Below, in pieces: positions 47,421 through 56,684 of a DNA stretch of 64,000 nucleotides; within the stretch, counting starts at the first letter, position 1; each line of letters starts with the position of its first letter. The stretch is from Cytophagales bacterium (GTDB lineage: Bacteria; Bacteroidota; Bacteroidia; Cytophagales; Cyclobacteriaceae): NCBI GenBank assembly GCA_022360015.1, contig JAKSDQ010000062.1, positions 114,512-178,511 on the forward strand. Direction: 5' to 3'. Position numbers and translations under genes: made by a program. The notes below the pieces were generated by a model. It had not been told where the DNA came from, did no database searches, and saw nothing but the letters and a program-made list of their open reading frames with translations.

Positions 47421-47455
47421 TAGTCATAGTATGACTCAAAGTCATACTATGACTA
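47421..47455. repeat. Double palindrome element, copy 1
   Basis: Perfect 16-bp inverted repeat: 47421-47436 and 47440-47455 with centre caa. Each arm (agtcata-g-tatgact) is itself palindromic. It lies between convergent genes, and a close copy is at 62848-62880. It may act as a bidirectional terminator or be a REP-like element. Confidence 0.75.
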
Positions 47456-47478
47456 CTTTACAGCATTGATGGACGCAA

Positions 47479-49548
47479 TCAGTAGCTAAGAAGCGCTTCA
47501 ATCTTGGATTTCACCTTTTCTGTCGATGGTAACATGGTTTCTTCCAAAATACTGTTTAAGGGTATAGCGGGCATGTTCTCAGCGCCGATGGTCATTACGG
47601 GGGCGTCCAGGTGCCGGAAGCATTTTTCCTGAATCATGCCGGCGAGGCTTCTGGCAAAGGAGTTGTTAACCGGCTCCTCGGTGACTACGAGGCAGCGGCT
47701 GTTTTTCCTGACGGACTGCAACACGGCCTTTTCATCCAATGGATAGAGGGTTCTCAAATCAACAATCTCCACCAGACTTTCAAATGACTGGGCGGCATTT
47801 AAGGCCCAGTGTACACCCATGCCATAGGTGATTATACTGAGCGTATTGTCCCTTTGAGAGGTTGACACTTCTGTTTCAGTCACCATTGCGGCATTACCAA
47901 ATGGCAATATATAATTTTCATCAGGTTCGATGGATTTTGCATACCCTGTGCCTGGCATTTTAGACCAGTATAATCCTTTATGTTCAAAAATCACGACCGG
48001 ATTGGGATCATAATAAGCGGCCTTTATCAACCCTTTCAGGTCCGCTCCATTGCTGGGATAGGCAATTTTAATACCACGGATGTTGGTGACAATCGATTCG
48101 ACACTGGAAGAGTGGTACGGCCCCCCACTTCCGTAAGCGCCGATGGGCACTCTCAGTATCATACTCACCGGCCATTTACCATTGGATAGATAGCAGGACC
48201 TGCTAACCTCCGTAAATAGCTGGTTTAAACCGGGCCAGATGTAATCGGCAAATTGCACTTCCACAATGGGTTTTAAACCCACTGCCGACATACCGACGGT
48301 GGAACCAACAATAAAGGCCTCCTGAATGGGGGTGTTAAAAACCCGGTCGTCACCAAATTTATCCGCTAAAGTAGCCGCTTCGCGAAACACTCCGCCCAGC
48401 CTTTTACCCACATCCTGGCCGTATAATAAACACTCGGGATGGGCTTTCATCAATTCTTCCACAGCGTGAAGGGCGCAATCTACCATCACCACCTTTTGTC
48501 CGTTTTCGGGTGACTTTTCTCCCTTTTCCTCCAGCACGGTAGTTGGTACAAAATCATGTGTGAACAGATCATCCGGATTTGGGTCTGCAGCCTTAAGGGC
48601 CATTCGATATTCGCTATGCACATTTTCCTGTGCTTCCTCTTCGATGCGAATGATTTGATTTTCTGAAAAACCATATTCGAGCAATTGCCTTTTCAGGACA
48701 GGGTAGGGGTCCCGTTTGGCGGCCTTGTCCAGGTCATCCCTGTACCACTCCATGCGAACGCCCGAGGTATGATGATTGAGCAATGGAACGGTGGCATGAA
48801 CCAGGAATGGTTTGCGGTCCTTTCTCATGGCTTTGATGATCTCATCAAGCGTGGAGTAACACGCAAGAAAGTCCGATCCGTTGAGTGTTACCGGGGTGAT
48901 TCCGTGAAATCCCTTGATATATTCAGCGGCATTTTGCGCTCTTGTTTCTTCGGCATTGGCCGAGATATCCCAATCGTTATCCTGGATCAAATAGAGTATG
49001 GGGAGTTGTTTTAAAGCAGCCATCTGGAAGGCTTCTGCCACCTCACCCTCTGTGATCGATGCGTCTCCGAGTGAACAAACGGCAATAGGTTTTTCTTTGG
49101 GGTTTTCAAAAAGGGAGCGTTTTTCCTTGTACTGTATGCCCATTGCTACCCCTGTAGCCGGGATGGCCTGCATGCCTGTTGCCGAAGATTGATGGGGAAT
49201 TTTTGGTTTATCCGGATCGTTAAGACTGGGGTGGGCATAGTAGGTTCTGCCCCCCGAAAACGGATCATCCCTTTTGGCAAGTAATTGCAACATCAATTGA
49301 TAAGGACTGATGCCCATGCCAAGCAGCATGGCATCATCACGATAATAAGGAAAGGCGTAGTCCTGTGGACGCAGCAGCATACCCATGGCGAGTTGAATGG
49401 CTTCATGGCCTCTGGAGGTCGCGTGTACATATTTCGAAACCAGCTTAAAATTGTCCTCATACAATTCAGCCATCGCTTTGGCGGTTGCCATCAGGCTAAA
49501 GGCTTCTTTGATGGTTTTTTTATTGATTGCTTTTTTATCGATGATCAT
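47479..49548 (-). CDS. Fused E1 alpha/beta 2-oxoacid dehydrogenase (branched-chain type)
   Basis: 689 residues combining both E1 subunits. The alpha part (about 1-335) has the thiamine-pyrophosphate region GDASITEGEVAEAFQMAALK, then LIQDNDWDIS. The beta part (about 345-689) begins VVMVDCALHAVEELM and contains LLYGQDVGKRLGGVF, the pocket segment EAFIVGSTVGMSAVG and ENMPAIPL near the end. It should decarboxylate branched-chain 2-oxoacids with lipoamide E2, which is not in the window. It lies at the 3' end of the paa cluster on the same strand, 51 bases from paaY; the metabolic link is uncertain. Confidence 0.92.
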   Translation of the reverse strand: MIIDKKAINKKTIKEAFSLMATAKAMAELYEDNFKLVSKYVHATSRGHEAIQLAMGMLLRPQDYAFPYYRDDAMLLGMGISPYQLMLQLLAKRDDPFSGGRTYYAHPSLNDPDKPKIPHQSSATGMQAIPATGVAMGIQYKEKRSLFENPKEKPIAVCSLGDASITEGEVAEAFQMAALKQLPILYLIQDNDWDISANAEETRAQNAAEYIKGFHGITPVTLNGSDFLACYSTLDEIIKAMRKDRKPFLVHATVPLLNHHTSGVRMEWYRDDLDKAAKRDPYPVLKRQLLEYGFSENQIIRIEEEAQENVHSEYRMALKAADPNPDDLFTHDFVPTTVLEEKGEKSPENGQKVVMVDCALHAVEELMKAHPECLLYGQDVGKRLGGVFREAATLADKFGDDRVFNTPIQEAFIVGSTVGMSAVGLKPIVEVQFADYIWPGLNQLFTEVSRSCYLSNGKWPVSMILRVPIGAYGSGGPYHSSSVESIVTNIRGIKIAYPSNGADLKGLIKAAYYDPNPVVIFEHKGLYWSKMPGTGYAKSIEPDENYILPFGNAAMVTETEVSTSQRDNTLSIITYGMGVHWALNAAQSFESLVEIVDLRTLYPLDEKAVLQSVRKNSRCLVVTEEPVNNSFARSLAGMIQEKCFRHLDAPVMTIGAENMPAIPLNSILEETMLPSTEKVKSKIEALLSY

Positions 49549-49599
49549 TTTGTGGTTTACTTTTTTGGATTTGTTGTGTTGTTCACTTTTACCAACCTG

Positions 49600-50196
49600 T
49601 TATTGGTTTTTGATATCATTCCAGGTGCTGTACAGTGTCTCCTGCGAGGGCCGGTTTTCCGGCAGGCTGGTCAGCGCCTTCACCTCCCTGAGACCCTGAT
49701 GGCAGTCACCCGGCAGTGTTTGATAAAGCTGCGTGCCTTTGGTTTTCCAATCGATCATTTCGTCGCTTACCTCCCTGATAATCTGGGCCGGATTACCGAC
49801 CAGCAGTTGTCGTGGCGGAATCTTTTCATTGGCTTTGATGAAGCTTAATGCCCCGATTATGCATTCATCGCCGATTTCTGCTTCATCCATCACAACAGCG
49901 TTCATTCCTACCAGCACGTTTTTTCCAATGGCAGCTCCATGAATGACTGCGCCATGCCCAATGTGTGCGTTTTCTTTTAAAGTTACGGTCTTGCCGGGAA
50001 ACATGTGTATTGTACAATTCTCCTGAACATTGCAACCATCCTCAATAATTATCGCTCCCCAATCGCCCCTTATTGCCGCGCCAGGCCCTATGTAAACGTC
50101 TTTGCCAATTACCACATTGCCTGTAACCGCTGCCAGCGGATGGACAAATGCCGAGGGATGCACTACTGGTATAAACCCTTTAAATTCGTAAATCAT
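49600..50196 (-). CDS. paaY: PaaY-like gamma-carbonic-anhydrase-fold protein
   Basis: 198 residues forming a left-handed beta-helix of hexapeptide repeats (VVIGKDVYIGPGAAIRGDWG, AIIIEDGCNVQENC) with the metal His residues in TIHMFPG and AHIGHGAVIHG. PaaY is a thioesterase that hydrolyses dead-end CoA esters formed during phenylacetate breakdown. Length and position in the cluster support PaaY over plain carbonic anhydrase. It overlaps the upstream hydratase gene by 4 bases. Confidence 0.88.
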   Translation of the reverse strand: MIYEFKGFIPVVHPSAFVHPLAAVTGNVVIGKDVYIGPGAAIRGDWGAIIIEDGCNVQENCTIHMFPGKTVTLKENAHIGHGAVIHGAAIGKNVLVGMNAVVMDEAEIGDECIIGALSFIKANEKIPPRQLLVGNPAQIIREVSDEMIDWKTKGTQLYQTLPGDCHQGLREVKALTSLPENRPSQETLYSTWNDIKNQ

Positions 50197-50957
50197 GACA
50201 CGGTTTTGTATTTTTCTAACACCTTCTTGGTAAAATCCGATACTACCAGCCTGCCGCTCAATTCAGCTCTTTCTTCTAACAACCGGTCCCAGTGGCCGGT
50301 GCCTTCCCATGTTACCTTTTTTATGAGCTGTTGCGCTGTGTGACTGGTACTCACCAGGTTTTGTGTTAGTTCCCTGATCCCCTCGTCCATTTCTTCTGCC
50401 GTTTCGAAAATCTTATGAAAAAGCCCTTTTTCAAAAGCCCATTCAGCCGTTTGAAATTCAGTGGCATTGATCGCAAGTCCGGCAAAGCAGGAAACACCTA
50501 TTTTTCTCTCGACTGCCGGGCCAACGACAAACGGGCCGATACCGATGGTCAGCTCACTGAGTTTCACTGCGGCATATTTTGTGGCAAAGCAATAATCCAC
50601 AGCGGCAGCCAGACCTACCCCTCCTCCCACAGCCTTACCCTGCACCCGGCCAATGATAACCTTCGGACATTTTCTACAGGCATTGATCACGTTGGCGAAC
50701 CCCATAAAGAACTTTTTTCCATCATCAAAATTATCAATCGCTACCAGTTCATTGAAGCTGGCCCCGGCACAGAAAGTACGGTTCCCGCCACTTTTTAACA
50801 GGATCACCTTGATGTCCGGATGGTTTCCTGCGTCTTCAATCGTTGCTGCCAACTTTCCCAGCATATCACCCGGCAGGGAATTATGGGCCGGGTGAAAAAA
50901 GGTGATTTCACCCACAGCGCCTTCTATTTCCAGGTTTACGTAAGCTGCTTCTGACAT
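50193..50957 (-). CDS. Enoyl-CoA hydratase/isomerase family protein (PaaF position)
   Basis: 254 residues of the crotonase fold: the oxyanion-hole segment AGASFNELVAIDNF, then VQGKAVGGGVGLAAAVDYCF and LSELTIGIGPFVVG. In the paa pathway the hydratase PaaF adds water to 2,3-dehydroadipyl-CoA. By location this gene is the candidate, but its sequence is a divergent crotonase and the symbol is withheld. It overlaps paaY by 4 bases and is 11 bases from paaZ. Confidence 0.87.
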   Translation of the reverse strand: MSEAAYVNLEIEGAVGEITFFHPAHNSLPGDMLGKLAATIEDAGNHPDIKVILLKSGGNRTFCAGASFNELVAIDNFDDGKKFFMGFANVINACRKCPKVIIGRVQGKAVGGGVGLAAAVDYCFATKYAAVKLSELTIGIGPFVVGPAVERKIGVSCFAGLAINATEFQTAEWAFEKGLFHKIFETAEEMDEGIRELTQNLVSTSHTAQQLIKKVTWEGTGHWDRLLEERAELSGRLVVSDFTKKVLEKYKTVS

Positions 50958-50968
50958 ATTGTATTCCG

Positions 50969-53461
50969 TTAAATCAGCCCAAACTGAGCCAAATGATGAT
51001 TAAAATGTTTTCTGATCAATAAATCCCAATGCTGCTTATCCAATTCGCCAAAAACAGCATTTTTGGTTTTCATCCCGGGGTTTTCCTTGAAAAAATCTTC
51101 GTAAACCTCGTAGCTTTTCAGCACGGAGTCTATGGCTTCCTGCAAACCCGAATGATTCAGGTCTTCGGTTTCGCCTTTTTTCAGGTGCGGGTGGTGATAT
51201 TCCCTGGGCATAGATTTATAGTTCCACAGAGAGTCCCGATATTTTTCCAGGTGTTTCCCGGGTGTAACAATCTCTGCCTCTATGTCACCGATGGCAATCT
51301 TGAAATTATACTCCAGGTGTTCCACCATGTGTTGTGGCGTCATGATACCCCATGCGGCCTGGGTATCAGGCGTGAGTTTACCGAGGGCAAAAGCCAGGAA
51401 TTCTTTATCTATTTCCACGAAGGGGCACTTTTTCTGTACCAGTGTCAAAATAGTGGCAGTAGCGGCTAACTCTTTTTCCTGGTCGAAAACTTCAACGAAC
51501 CATTTCACCACTCCGGAAGGATGTTCCTTGCCCTTACTGTCCCTTTCTACCTTTTCTTTACAGGTAAGCCTCACCTGGATGGTGTCGTTGTGGTATATTG
51601 GTTTCAGAAAGCGGCATTCATCCAGGCCGTAGTTGGCGGCCACGGGGCCTTTGTTTGGATAGACAAATAAGCCAGCCGCTGCAGCCAGAATAAAGTACCC
51701 ATGGGCCGCTCTTTTTTCAAATATGCTGCCCTGAAGTGAAGTGATGTCGGTGTGTGCGTAGAAATGATCCCAGGTCAGGTTGGCAAAATTGATAATATCT
51801 GAGTCGGTGACAGTACGTTTGTGTGTGAGCAGGGACTGACCTACTTCAATTTCTTCAAAATGATATTTGAAAGGATGTTCCTTCGACACTTTGTATTTTG
51901 CGCCTGGCTGGTATATGCCTGTTATTTCTGTCAAAGTGGTGGGCGTACCCTGGATGGCGCAACGTTGCAGATAGTGTTTTATACCTCTCATTCCTCCCAT
52001 TTCCTCACCACCTCCGGCGCGTCCCGGACCGCCGTGGATCAAAGTGGGCAAAGGAGAACCATGACCTGTGCTTCTCTTGGCGCTTTCCCGGTTTAAAATC
52101 AATATTCTTCCATGGTGCGTCGCCGCACCGATCACAAATTCCCTGGCGGTCCGGTCGTTGCAGGTGGCAATCGAGCAGCATAAAGAGCCCTTTCCCATTT
52201 TGGCCAGTTGAATGGCATCATCCAGGCCGGTATAGGGAATGATGGTGCTTACCGGTCCAAAGGCTTCAATTTCATGTACCCCCAGATTTTTGTGGGGCTG
52301 ATCTTCCCGTAAAATAATAGGACTGAGAAATGACCCTTTAGCGGCATCGGCACCGATGAGGGTTACTTTGTCTGTATGGCCGTAAACGATTTCGGCTGTT
52401 TTGGATAAATCGCCGACCCTGTCCCTCACTTCCTGTAACTGATCTTTGTTAACCAGGGCCCCCATCCGTACTTCTTTTAACTTCGGATCACCTATGATCA
52501 CTTTGTTCAATGCATTACCCAAAGCGATTTGCACATCCTCTACCAATGATCCGGGTACAATTACCCGGCGTATGGCTGTACATTTCTGACCGCATTTGAC
52601 GGTCATTTCATTACGCACTTCCTTGATAAATAAGTCGAACTCCGGTGTGCCCGGTACGGCATCCTCACCTAAAACCGCGCAGTTTAATGAATCTGCCTCC
52701 ATATTAAAAGGAACAGATTCTTCTATGATCCTCGGGTTGGCTTTTAACATCCGGCCTGTATCTGCCGAACCGGTAAATGTGACCACATCCTGGGATTCTA
52801 CCGTGTCCAGGATAGTCCTGGCCGATCCGCAAATTAATTGCAAGGCCCCTTCGGGTAAAATCTCAGACGCTATAATTTCCCGGACCACAGCCTCGGTAAG
52901 AAAGGCGGTGGCGGTAGCAGGCTTCACTACTGCAGGTACGCCGGCCATCCAGTTCACAGCACATTTTTCCAGCATGCCCCACACAGGGAAATTAAAGGCA
53001 TTGATATGGATGGCCACCCCTTCTTTTGGCACCATAATATGATGGCCCATGAAACCTTGCCCCCTGGATAAATCAATCGGATCACCGTCTATGTGATAAG
53101 GCTGATTGGGAAAGTTTCTGCGCAAAGAGGCATTGGCAAAAAGATTACCAAAACCGCCTTCAATATCAATCCAGCTATCGGCCCTGGTGGCGCCGGTCTT
53201 ATAGCTGATCTCATAAAATCGATCTTTTTTCCTGGTAAGGTATAATGCCAGCTTTTTTAGCATATTGCCTCTTTCCTGGAAGGTCATTTTCCTTAATGCC
53301 GGATTGCCTGCTTCCCGGCCATATGCCAGGATTTCGCCAAAGTCCAGCCCCTTGGTCGAAACACTTGCAAATGCCTCACCAGTCACGGCATCGTAAACAG
53401 GCTGGCCTTCGCCATCACCTTTCATCCATTCGCCTTTGATATAGTTGCCTAATTTATCCAT
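50969..53461 (-). CDS. paaZ: PaaZ bifunctional ring-opening enzyme with an extra C-terminal DUF1569-like domain
   Basis: 830 residues, against about 680 for E. coli PaaZ. Residues 1-520 are the aldehyde dehydrogenase part (HINAFNFPVWGMLEKCAVNW, then VTFTGSADTGRML and catalytic Cys in VKCGQKCTAIRRV). Residues about 530-677 are the MaoC-type hydratase (VGQSLLTHKRTVTDSDIINF, NLTWDHFYAHTD). It opens the oxepin ring and oxidises the aldehyde. Residues about 678-830 form an extra domain (GIMTPQHMVEHLEYNF, and near the end ELDKQHWDLLIRKHFNHHL then AQFGLI) resembling DUF1569/DinB-like metal proteins. An operator-like site precedes it. Confidence 0.92.
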   Translation of the reverse strand: MDKLGNYIKGEWMKGDGEGQPVYDAVTGEAFASVSTKGLDFGEILAYGREAGNPALRKMTFQERGNMLKKLALYLTRKKDRFYEISYKTGATRADSWIDIEGGFGNLFANASLRRNFPNQPYHIDGDPIDLSRGQGFMGHHIMVPKEGVAIHINAFNFPVWGMLEKCAVNWMAGVPAVVKPATATAFLTEAVVREIIASEILPEGALQLICGSARTILDTVESQDVVTFTGSADTGRMLKANPRIIEESVPFNMEADSLNCAVLGEDAVPGTPEFDLFIKEVRNEMTVKCGQKCTAIRRVIVPGSLVEDVQIALGNALNKVIIGDPKLKEVRMGALVNKDQLQEVRDRVGDLSKTAEIVYGHTDKVTLIGADAAKGSFLSPIILREDQPHKNLGVHEIEAFGPVSTIIPYTGLDDAIQLAKMGKGSLCCSIATCNDRTAREFVIGAATHHGRILILNRESAKRSTGHGSPLPTLIHGGPGRAGGGEEMGGMRGIKHYLQRCAIQGTPTTLTEITGIYQPGAKYKVSKEHPFKYHFEEIEVGQSLLTHKRTVTDSDIINFANLTWDHFYAHTDITSLQGSIFEKRAAHGYFILAAAAGLFVYPNKGPVAANYGLDECRFLKPIYHNDTIQVRLTCKEKVERDSKGKEHPSGVVKWFVEVFDQEKELAATATILTLVQKKCPFVEIDKEFLAFALGKLTPDTQAAWGIMTPQHMVEHLEYNFKIAIGDIEAEIVTPGKHLEKYRDSLWNYKSMPREYHHPHLKKGETEDLNHSGLQEAIDSVLKSYEVYEDFFKENPGMKTKNAVFGELDKQHWDLLIRKHFNHHLAQFGLI

Positions 53462-53472
53462 GGTTATCTTTT

Positions 53473-53493
53473 GTTAGACTAACTTTTGATTAG
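53473..53493. promoter_or_regulatory. Operator-like palindrome upstream of paaZ
   Basis: gttagactaac (53473-53483) is a perfect odd palindrome, and it overlaps ctaacttttgattag (53479-53493). It uses the same ctaac/gttag half-sites as the two sites upstream of paaE. It lies in the 28-base gap before paaZ and overlaps the paaH stop codon. Confidence 0.45.
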
Positions 53494-54647
53494 TTAAAGA
53501 ATCTTTCATCTGTTTCTGCCATTTTTCTCAATAAAACTGTACACCTGTACTGGCCTTCACGATATTTTTGATAAAGATCATCCAATATATTTACGCAGTG
53601 AGACACGCCCCACTCGTCGGCCCAAGTCAAAGGGCCTTTAGGGTAATTGACACCGGCGGTCATAGCGAGGTCGATGTCTTCTTTGGTGGCGATATTGAGG
53701 TAGCGGGCATCTGCCGCTTCGTTGATTATTCTCACTACGATCCGCTGCATGATTTTTTTGCCCGGTTCAAGGTCTTCTTCCGGCACGGGATTAGTCTCAG
53801 GGTTTTCATAATTGTAAAAACCTTTACCTGATTTTCTGCCCAGATACCCGGCCTCCACCAATCTTTTCTGGGTAAAGGATGGCTTGTAGCGAGGGTCGTA
53901 AAAGAACGCCTTGAAAACAGTTTCGGAAACGGTGTAATTCACATCATGGCCAATGAAGTCCATCAACTCAAAGGGGCCCATTCTGAATCCGCCTATAGCT
54001 TTCATGGCCCAATCGATTGTAGCTGCATTGGCAATGCCTTCTTCGTATATACGAATGGCCTCCCCATAAAAAGGCCTGGCTACGCGGTTGACAATAAAGC
54101 CAGGCGTATCTTTTGCCATTACCGTTACCTTTCCCCATCTGTCAATGACCTCTTTGGCACATTGGGTGACTCCGGCGCCGGTCTGGATTGCCGGCACAAT
54201 TTCTACCAGTTTCATCAAAGGGGCCGGATTGAAAAAATGGATGCCAATGAACCGCTCCGGCCTCTTAAGTGCCGAGGCCAGGGAGGCGATGGAAAGTGAG
54301 GAGGTATTCGAAGCAATGATACATTCATCATTTACCAATGACTCAATTTTTTTAAAGACTTCTTTTTTAATCTCTGCGTTTTCAACAATGGCTTCAATCA
54401 CAAGGTCGGCAGTAGCTATTTCCCGGAGGTTTTCGATATAGTCGATGTGGCTGAGGATCGCTGTTTTTTTTTCTTCAGGGTATTTGCCTTTTTCAACCAA
54501 CCGGCTTAAAATCCTTTCAAGGTTTACCTTGCCTTGTTGCAGTGCCTCCGGATTGCTGTCAAACAGCAGGACTTTGTTACCGGCTGTCGCCGCTACCTGG
54601 GCAATTCCTGCCCCCATTGTCCCGGAACCTATTACGCCTACGATCAT
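53490..54647 (-). CDS. paaH: 3-hydroxyacyl-CoA dehydrogenase (PaaH-like)
   Basis: 385 residues. NAD-binding motif GVIGSGTMGAGIAQVAATAG at the N terminus; catalytic His in ERFIGIHFFNPAPLMKLVEI; two C-terminal helical domains (GPFELMDFIGHDVNY, then NYPKGPLTWADEWG). It is shorter than E. coli PaaH (about 475). It oxidises 3-hydroxyadipyl-CoA to 3-oxoadipyl-CoA. It starts directly at the end of paaG with no gap. Confidence 0.92.
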   Translation of the reverse strand: MIVGVIGSGTMGAGIAQVAATAGNKVLLFDSNPEALQQGKVNLERILSRLVEKGKYPEEKKTAILSHIDYIENLREIATADLVIEAIVENAEIKKEVFKKIESLVNDECIIASNTSSLSIASLASALKRPERFIGIHFFNPAPLMKLVEIVPAIQTGAGVTQCAKEVIDRWGKVTVMAKDTPGFIVNRVARPFYGEAIRIYEEGIANAATIDWAMKAIGGFRMGPFELMDFIGHDVNYTVSETVFKAFFYDPRYKPSFTQKRLVEAGYLGRKSGKGFYNYENPETNPVPEEDLEPGKKIMQRIVVRIINEAADARYLNIATKEDIDLAMTAGVNYPKGPLTWADEWGVSHCVNILDDLYQKYREGQYRCTVLLRKMAETDERFFN

Positions 54648-55427
54648 TTACTTTCCTTTAAATTCAGGTTTTCTTTTATTTAAAAAGGCATCTACCCCCT
54701 CGCGATAATCTGCGGTTTCAGAAGCTTGTATTTGCAATTTGTTTTCCACCACCAACTGGTCTTCCAGCGTTCCCGATAGCGCTGAGTTAAAGGCCTGTTT
54801 GGTGAAAGCCAACCCCAATGTTGGCATTTTCGCTAGTTTGGAAGCCAGTGCCCGCACTTTTTTATCAAATTCCTCATCGGGGAAGTATTTGTAAATCATG
54901 CCGATCCGTTCGGCCTCCGGAGCGGTGATTTTGTCACCCAGCATGGCTATGGCCAGGGCTTTTTGAAAGCCTATCAATCTTGGTAAAAAATAAGTGCCAC
55001 CACTATCCGGAATCAGGCCGATCGCACTAAAGGCCTGGATAAATGTAGCTGTTTCCCTGGCCACCACAATATCACAGGCCAGCGCAATGTTGGCTCCTGC
55101 GCCGGCGGCAACACCATTTACCGCAGCGACAATGGGTTTGGGGATTTTTCTCAACCTTGTGATGATGGGGGCGTAGTGCTCTTCCAGAATGGATCTGAAA
55201 CCCGGATTTAATTCCGGTGAGGTGACCTCAGTTAAATCCTGACCGGAGCAAAAGGCCTTTCCTTCACCTGTAATTACAATGACCCTTATGGCAGGATCTG
55301 CTGCAAGTTCATCCAACTGCCGCTGAAAAGCCAGGGCCAGGGGTTTATTGACACTATTATAGGCCTGCGGCCTGTTTAATTTTATCGTGCCAATTTCGTT
55401 ATCAGAAGTTGTTACAATAGGCTCCAT
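54648..55427 (-). CDS. paaG: Oxepin-CoA-forming isomerase PaaG
   Basis: 259 residues from the ATG at 55427; the frame is open further into paaD but this start follows the paaD stop. Crotonase fold with GEGKAFCSGQDLTEVTSPEL, then VNGVAAGAGANIALACDIV and SAIGLIPDSGGTYFLPRLIG, as in 2-(1,2-epoxy-1,2-dihydrophenyl)acetyl-CoA isomerase. It converts the ring epoxide to the oxepin. Confidence 0.93.
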   Translation of the reverse strand: MEPIVTTSDNEIGTIKLNRPQAYNSVNKPLALAFQRQLDELAADPAIRVIVITGEGKAFCSGQDLTEVTSPELNPGFRSILEEHYAPIITRLRKIPKPIVAAVNGVAAGAGANIALACDIVVARETATFIQAFSAIGLIPDSGGTYFLPRLIGFQKALAIAMLGDKITAPEAERIGMIYKYFPDEEFDKKVRALASKLAKMPTLGLAFTKQAFNSALSGTLEDQLVVENKLQIQASETADYREGVDAFLNKRKPEFKGK

Positions 55428-55434
55428 ATAGTTG

Positions 55435-55926
55435 CTAAAGGCATTTAAAGTAATCAAAAGGTTCCAGACAATCCTCACACTTAAATAGGGCCTTGCAGGC
55501 TGTCGAGCCAAACTGGCTTACCAAGGTTGTGTTGATGGAACCACAGTGAGGACATTTTACAATTCTTTTTTCATGCAATAGTGCTTTTTTATCAGCGGCC
55601 GGATCCAGGGGAGGGGCTATGCCATAGGCCGCCAGTTCTTTCCTGCCATTTTCAGTGATCCAATCGGTGGTCCAGGCAGGCGTGAGCACCAGTTTGACGG
55701 TTGCCTCAAACCCTGCTTCCGCCAAGGCTTTTTTGATATCATCCCTGATAGTGTCCATAGCGGGGCATCCTGAGTAGGTAGGGGTTATGCTGATTGTCAG
55801 CTTCTTCCCGTTTTCAATGATTTCCCTGACAATGCCCATGTCCATAATCGAAAGTACGGGAATTTCCGGATCGGAGATGCCCTTTAAAATATCATTAATG
55901 GTAGGATTTCTGGCTATTGCACTCAT
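55435..55926 (-). CDS. paaD: Phenylacetyl-CoA epoxidase subunit PaaD
   Basis: 163 residues. N-terminal DUF59/MIP18-like domain (GISDPEIPVLSIMDMGIV, TPTYSGCPAMDTI) and a C-terminal cysteine cluster (KCPHCGS, then KCEDCLEP) that probably binds zinc or iron-sulfur. PaaD helps mature the epoxidase. It sits 4 bases after paaC. Confidence 0.94.
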   Translation of the reverse strand: MSAIARNPTINDILKGISDPEIPVLSIMDMGIVREIIENGKKLTISITPTYSGCPAMDTIRDDIKKALAEAGFEATVKLVLTPAWTTDWITENGRKELAAYGIAPPLDPAADKKALLHEKRIVKCPHCGSINTTLVSQFGSTACKALFKCEDCLEPFDYFKCL

Positions 55927-55930
55927 TTCA

Positions 55931-56683
55931 TTACCAACTCATATTTGGATAAGCGCGTTGCATGTATTGTAGCTGGGTCAGGATATAACCCATATGTTCG
56001 GAATGAACACCCTTTTTGCCGCCTGACTGAAACCAATTGGTCTCCGGTATGTCCAATGTGGCTTCTTTGAGCACTTCATGAACGCGGTTGTAATAATCGG
56101 TTTTCATGGCGGGCAGGTCGGCCCCTATACCCAACTCCTTCATTTCCAGTTCAATGGGTGTTTCCTCCGGCAATTCGCCGGTATATGGGTACAGGTAATT
56201 AATGGCGTTTTGCATTTTTTCATGGCTTTCATCCGTACCCGCCCCCAACCTTTTTATCCATTCGCTGGAAAAGTCCAGGTGATAAGTTACCTCTTTCAGT
56301 GATTTTTGGGCAATGGCGGCAATGTGCTCGTCGTTGCTGTTAACCAGTTCATGTAGCAGCAGAAAGTGGTAGCAATCGTACAAAAACTGGCGGCCAATGA
56401 CATAGGCGAAGTCTCTGTTGGGCTGTTCTACAAGTAACACGTTACGATATTCGTGCTCCATACGCAGAAAAGCGATGTCGTCTTCTGTTTTATCCTCTTT
56501 GCTCAAGGTGGCGGCTAATTGAAAGTAGTTCCTGGTTTGCCCGAACAGATCCAGGGAAATATTGGTCAGGGCTATGTCGGTTTCCAGGCTAGGCCCATGA
56601 CCGCAAAGCTCCGACAACCTGTGTCCCAGGATCATGGTATTATCACCGATGAACAATAGATATTGATAAATTTTATTGGTCAT
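55931..56683 (-). CDS. paaC: Phenylacetyl-CoA epoxidase subunit PaaC
   Basis: 250 residues, all helical ferritin-like fold (LFIGDNTMILGHRLSELCGH, FLLLHELVNSNDEHIAAIAQ). It is the structural partner of the catalytic PaaA subunit in the multicomponent epoxidase. It lies between paaB and paaD. Confidence 0.94.
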   Translation of the reverse strand: MTNKIYQYLLFIGDNTMILGHRLSELCGHGPSLETDIALTNISLDLFGQTRNYFQLAATLSKEDKTEDDIAFLRMEHEYRNVLLVEQPNRDFAYVIGRQFLYDCYHFLLLHELVNSNDEHIAAIAQKSLKEVTYHLDFSSEWIKRLGAGTDESHEKMQNAINYLYPYTGELPEETPIELEMKELGIGADLPAMKTDYYNRVHEVLKEATLDIPETNWFQSGGKKGVHSEHMGYILTQLQYMQRAYPNMSW

Positions 56684-56684
56684 T

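Noticed and set aside
48685..49014. Plus-strand open frames inside the paa and E1 genes (also 51029-51469, 52596-53042, 53946-54441)
   Set aside because: They are antisense shadows of long, well-recognised minus-strand genes.
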